Assembly (NCBI RefSeq): GCF_029407905.1 | Contig: NC_073634.1 | Location: 24,193,501 to 24,257,500, forward strand | Origin: Bubalus kerabau | Taxonomy: Eukaryota > Chordata > Mammalia > Artiodactyla > Bovidae | Reading direction: 5' to 3' | DNA length: 64,000 bases | In this document: positions 53,001-59,000 of the stretch, piece by piece | Layout of the letters: the number at the start of each line of letters is the position of its first letter | How positions within the stretch are numbered: the stretch's first letter is position 1 | Notes under the pieces: generated by a model | Seen by the model: the letters and a program-made list of their open reading frames with translations, nothing else | Database searches by the model: none | What the model was told of the DNA's origin: nothing | Program-made: the position numbers and the translations under genes

Positions 53001-56000
53001 AGCAGGAACACCCTGACTATTACCTACTTCTGGTGTGTGTTCAGCGCCTGCGAGTATTTATCTCACACTACACCCTGCTTTTTCAGTGCAATGAGGATTT
53101 GCTTATTCAGAAACGGAAAAAGCTCAAGAAGTAAGGTTCTGATGGTGAAGTTTAGAGGGTTGACCAAAGGTTTCTGAGAACAGGGATACACACGGTCAAT
53201 GTGAGTGTCTGTTGCAAGTAACCACATTGTATGTAAAGTAGCTGAAATGCAGTGGTGGAGGCAGAAGAGAGGAGAGAAGGGAATGGAAGAGAGGTGGCCA
53301 GGCTGGCTACAGGAGGGAGGTACTTACTAGCTGGTAGAAATTACTTTAGAAAAACAAGCAAATTTGCTGTACTGTTTATGGGGACCTTCTATTTTCTCAT
53401 GTTGCTAACCACCTCAAAAATAGTTATTTCGCTAAACTTGCCTGGTTTAAAATTGCAGTTTAAAGGCTAAAATCTGATTTCTTTCATTAACTCAAGAAGT
53501 ATTTATTGAGCACCTATGGTATACCAAGTAATGTTCTTCAAACTGAATACACTGCAAAGAACAAAACAGTCAAAAATTTTTGCCACATGGAGCTTACTTT
53601 TTAGACCTGGATAGCCAGGTAATAAATAAGATAGATGGTTTTAAGTGCTATGGGTAAAAATAAAACAAATAAGGGAGAGGGTGGTGGTTGAACAGATTTC
53701 ACACTAAGAAGAAATAGGGAGGACTAAGGAAAATCTGGTCTTCAAAGGGAACAGAAGCAACTCATAACAAAGCTTACTAATAACCTGGATTTTTTCCAAC
53801 CTCATCCCAATCCAATGAGGAAAACAGAATCATTTCTATGGGTGCTTCACATTAGAAGAAGATGCTATCCCCCAAGTCAGGGCTCCTCTAATGGATGACC
53901 TCTCCCCGTACTCCCCCTTACCCCCAAACTCAGTTCAGCCAATTGATCAGCATCCCCACTCCCAACCAGCAGTCAGCTTGCACTCTAATGTATCAACAAC
54001 CTAGTTTGTAGAGAGCCTGGGGAGAGCGAGAAGCTCACAGCTGAGATTCATCTGAGAAATGCTACTTTTCTTGGTGTAATCTATATATTCAGAGAGTTGA
54101 TTTTCCACTGAGAATTATGACCTCCATTCTATTAGGTCATCCATGGCGAAGCTGTACAAAGGGCTGGCTTCCCAGTGTGCAAACGCCGGGCAAGATGCTT
54201 CTCCCACTGCAGGCCCCGAGGCTGTCCGTGACAGTGGGATCCACTCAGAAGAGATGCTGCAACCCTACCCTTCTGCTCCCAGTTCTGGACCTGCTGTCAC
54301 GTAAGCACCTGTTGCTGTGGAAAGATTAATGACAATGCCCTCGCGTCCCAGGTGGTCTGTATAGGGTAGCAGGCCAGTCTGTGTGGGTTTGCAAACCAGC
54401 TTGGATTAGGAGTATGACTTACAGGGCTCCTTTCTCCCTCTCCCATCAGGTCTATATGTGGCAGGCAAACAGCTGACCCAATGTCTGGATCCCAGAGGAA
54501 GGCACTCATGTTAAGGAGCAGGCCTAGAGGCTGGAGGTTACTCCCAATAAGGTTACCACACGTAACCATCCCCCACCTACAGCATGAGTCTCTCAGGGTT
54601 TGGACAATGACAGAGTGGAAGGGAGTACCATAAGATGACAGGAAGGCATTTTATAGCTCTCAGAAGAGTGGGGCTTTAATGTCTCCACGAGATACAGTGG
54701 GGGAAAAAAGCTATCCCAGTCAGGGGTCAGAGGAAGTCTGGGCTCTGAGGATGAGACATTGGTCTGAGATGATGCAGAATGTTGATTAGCATCTCCCAAT
54801 TCTCCGTGAAGCTTCTTCAGAAATAGACTTCATGACCTCTGTTCTTCAGCTTCTCTGAAAGCTGTTCTGGGTTGTGAATGGATGTGATCATTGATAAAGT
54901 CTCTGCACACAACCTTTTCAAACACTAAACTGTTTTTTTCATTTAGCAAACTTCTTGATGATCTTTAAAGGATTAGGCCACATATCTGGAACTCATTTTA
55001 CCTCTGAAGGATAAGTGGACTTGGGCCACCTCTGAAACTAGGACTTTTGGAAGATCAGGGAAACCAAAACTCAAAATTTCAAATCCCCAATTTACCAATT
55101 CTCCCCAAACTAATTCCTCAGACTATAATTTCTGCTTTGGGTTTTATTAAGGAAAAATTAGAAATCATGCAAAAAGCTGCTTTTCTAATATTATGACGAC
55201 GTGAGAAGCAGTTGAGCTTATTTCAATTTTTTAATCACTAGTTTTTAGAATGCAAATTACAATCATGGAAGGAGCAACTGATCAATAACTCAAATCCTGT
55301 TTGCTTTTTGCCTTCATCTCTTAAACTGAGAACACTTAGCAGTAAGAGATGGTGGAGAAGGAAATAGCAACCCACAGCAGTATTCTTGCCTGGAGAATCC
55401 CATGGACAGAGGAGCCTGGTAGGCTACAGTCCACGCAGTTGCAAAGCGTTGGATACAACTGAAGCGGCTTAGCATACCATAGCACATCAGTGAGAGACGG
55501 CAGTGCAAATGTGCAGTCAGGATGGTGAAATTTCATAATCATTCTGAAAATCTGAAACATTAATCTTTCTATACATAAAGTCCAGGATGATTTTCCTACT
55601 ATAGATAAAATCCTAGAACACCTGTAGGGAGAGTATGCTGCTGCTGCTGCTGCTGCTAAGTCGCTTCAGTCGTGTCCAACTCTGTGCGACCCCATAGACG
55701 GCAGCCCATCAGGCTCCCCTGTCCCTTGGATTCTCCAGGGAAGAACACTGGAGTGGGTTGCCATTTCCTTCTCCAGTACATGAAAGTGAAAAGGGAAAGT
55801 GAAGTCGCTCAGTCGTCTCCAACTCTTAGCGACACCATGGACTGCAGCCTACCAGGCTCCTTCGTCCATGCGATTTTCCGGGCAAGAGTACTTGAGTGGG
55901 GTGCCATTGCCTTCTCCAAGTATACCACACAGAGTATACCACACCGAAAAAAATACGTTTCCTGGGAGGGGAGCGAGACAGGAGATGGAATTTTTTTGTG

Positions 56001-59000
56001 GATCACTTCAGCTTTTTTTTCACTTGAATTCTTAAGACAATGATAAAACTATCTTCTTTGAAGTTAAGACTTATACTGCCTACAAAATGAAATCCTTAGA
56101 GATTACACCCAGAGGAAGAACATGGCTGCCACGGCACTCTGTTGGGAAAATAACCAGAAAAGAAACCCAAGTCTTCCAAGTTAAAAGAGAATTCAACTCA
56201 ACATTCCATTTTACTATATTTTCACCTTTGTAAATGTGACACTTAATTTTTATCTTAAGACCATCAGACAAAATAGTATTACAGTTTACTTCTGCATTCT
56301 TACTGCATTTTTTTGTGGCAAAATTTAGTATGAATAAACTAACACAATAACTAGTTTGGGTCAGTGTGCGGTAGTCCACTCTCATCTGGCAATTAAATTC
56401 CAGCCGAACTGGCATTCGCATCCAATCTGATGCGTATGCTATCCAAGTATCCAGTGTGAATTATTCTTTATCCACGATGAAACAAATCAAAATAACTCTC
56501 CATGAAATTGGGCATATTCAGAGAGACGGACTTTTCATTTTGGTAATATTCTTGTGGATGGAAGTTTGAGATGACTTATATTGCATGCTTCATAGCCACA
56601 GGGAATTTTTTAGTTTTTTATTATGAAAATGTCAAATACATACAAAAGCAAAATGTACAGTGAACCCCGCATACTATCATCCAGATGTTTTTTTACTTCA
56701 TCCAGATTTTTTTTTACTGTTTACTTCATCTGGGAATTGTTCTTAAGCAGGAAGATCCTTGAGTTGAACAAAAGTTGTTTCCATGATTTTCTATGACTCT
56801 GCTAGGACAAAAAAGGGAGAGAAGAGAGAAAAAGATGTGCCTTGGGGCCTTGACACATGGTGGAGAGGGTCAGCGCTGAGCATCCTTGGCCTACCAGCCA
56901 TCTCTACACAGTGCCTCTGGGCTCAGACGGGTACTTCCGGGATCCTCTTCACAAACGGTTATTTTCACTCTCCCACTTGGGGGACCAGGGCTCCTGGGGG
57001 CTACTTAATTTGACAAGCCTGTGGCGCTTGGTAGGTAACACAGAGGAGCCTGGGAGGGCCGGAGAAGAGGGAGCAGACAGTTTGCGTCTAAGCGGTATCT
57101 GGTAGGCATTGTGTGGTTCCCAGCCTCGCGCTGCTCGGGGACAGGCGCGCACTAATACACCGTAAGCACACTTCTTTTGTATTGTCTCCCCTTTAAAGAC
57201 ATTTGATGCCCCCAGTGAAGAAAAGCCAACAGCAGCAAAGCTTGATGGAGAGCATGCAGCCCGGGAAGCCCAGTGACTGGGAGATGGAGGGCAGAAAGCA
57301 CGAGAGGCCCGAGAGCCTCCTGGCGCCGGCGCAGTTCTGTGCCGCTGAGCAGGACGTGAAGGCGCTCGCCGGGCCCCTGCAGGCCATCCCGGAGATGGAC
57401 TTCGAGCCGTCGCCGGCGGAGCCGCTGGGCAACGTGGAGCGCTCCCTGCGCGCCCCGGCCGAGCTCCTGCCCGACGCCCGCAGCTACGTGCCCGCGGCCT
57501 ACGAAGAGTTTGAGTATGGCGGCGAGATCTTCGCGCTGCCCGCACCCTACGACGAGGAGCCCTTCCAGGCTCCGGCCCTCTTCGAGAACTGCTCGCCCGC
57601 CTCTTCCGAGTCCAGCCTGGACATCTGCTTCCTGCGACCCGTCAGCTTCGCCATGGAGGCCGAGCGGCCCGAGCACCCGCTGCAGCCGCTGCCCAAGAGC
57701 GCCACGTCGCCGGCAGGCAGCAGCGGCGCCTACAAGCTGGAGGCAGCAGCGCAGGCGCACAAAGCCAAGCCGCTGAGCCGCTCGCTCAAGGAGTTCCCGC
57801 GCGCGCCGCCGCCCGAGGGCGTGGCCCCGCGCCTCTACAGCACGCGCAGCAGCAGCGGCGGCCGCGCGCCGCTCAAGGCCGAGCGCGCCGCGCAGGCGCA
57901 CGGCCAAGCCGCCTCCGCTCGCGGGGCGCCCCGGACCTTCTTTCCCCAACAGAGGTCCCAAAGCGAAAAGCAGACCTATTTGGAAGTAAGGAGGGTAAAG
58001 TAAAACCAACCCCAAACCCACAGCGCTGGCAACCCCGGGCCTAGATCTCCAGGGGTGCAGCCTGGGCTCACCTAGCGTGGAGGGGAACGCAGGTTGGCCA
58101 GGCGGGGGCAGCAGAAGATGCTGAGAGCCCGTGTTACAGGCTTGTCCGTCAGTGGTCCTCGGAGGAAAGTGTTAGTTCTTCAGGGCCAGGACGCAGGAGC
58201 ATGCCATACCTATGTATGTGTATGATGACAAAAAGACTAGGACTCCTCTTAGACCTGCTTAAAACACCCCCCGCCCACCACCACCAAGTTAAAGAGTTAC
58301 AGGTGTTCTGTGCTTTCCTGCTTAAGCTGTGGCACCTCCCAGATGCAGTTCATATGCAAAACACTTCACAGAAGTCCCAGGGGATGTGTCTTCTTTGCCT
58401 ATTAAACGCACCCCTTGTTCAAAATATCGAATCCTAGGTGCTAGCCCTGACCTGCACCCTTGCTTATAGCTAGGGAGGAGGCAAGTTGCCCTCTCTCCCT
58501 GGGGACTCTTGAAAAAAGTTCATTTCCACTTGCTTTCCTTTTGCCTGGAAAAGGGTGTCATGGTACTTTGCAGACTCCAGTTGGACGAAGACAGCACCAA
58601 ACTGTCCAGAAAGCATTGACTCACAAACACCTTCTTTGGCCTCTATATGGATGTTTGGTATTTTGATGTTTCATCTTGACATCTGCAAGCCTTGGGACAT
58701 TTAAAGAAGTGTTTAAATACATATTCGTGAAAGGACTAATAGTTCCTGAATAAACAATGTCTCCACAAGTGATTGGAACAAAGGCAATTTCTGATTAAGT
58801 AGAGAGTAACAGAGTGGCTCTGAGCTGTGCCCCCATTCTTCCTGTTTTAACATTTTAGAAGCAGGGTTAGGATTTACAGGGCAGCACTGTATTGATTGAA
58901 ACACCTTGAAAGTGACAGTCCAGGACTGTCCTTCATTAAGTGTCCCTTACATCCAGCACTAGGGATCCTTTGCCTCCAGGAGAAACGATTTTCCACAGGA

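Noticed and set aside
57152..58021. 289-codon minus-strand ORF, plus 57510-57776 (+) and 56949-57545 (-)
   Set aside because: Shadows of the GC-rich ARHGEF33 exon 15; low stop-codon density follows from base composition and the correct frame is fixed by splice phases and family resemblance.
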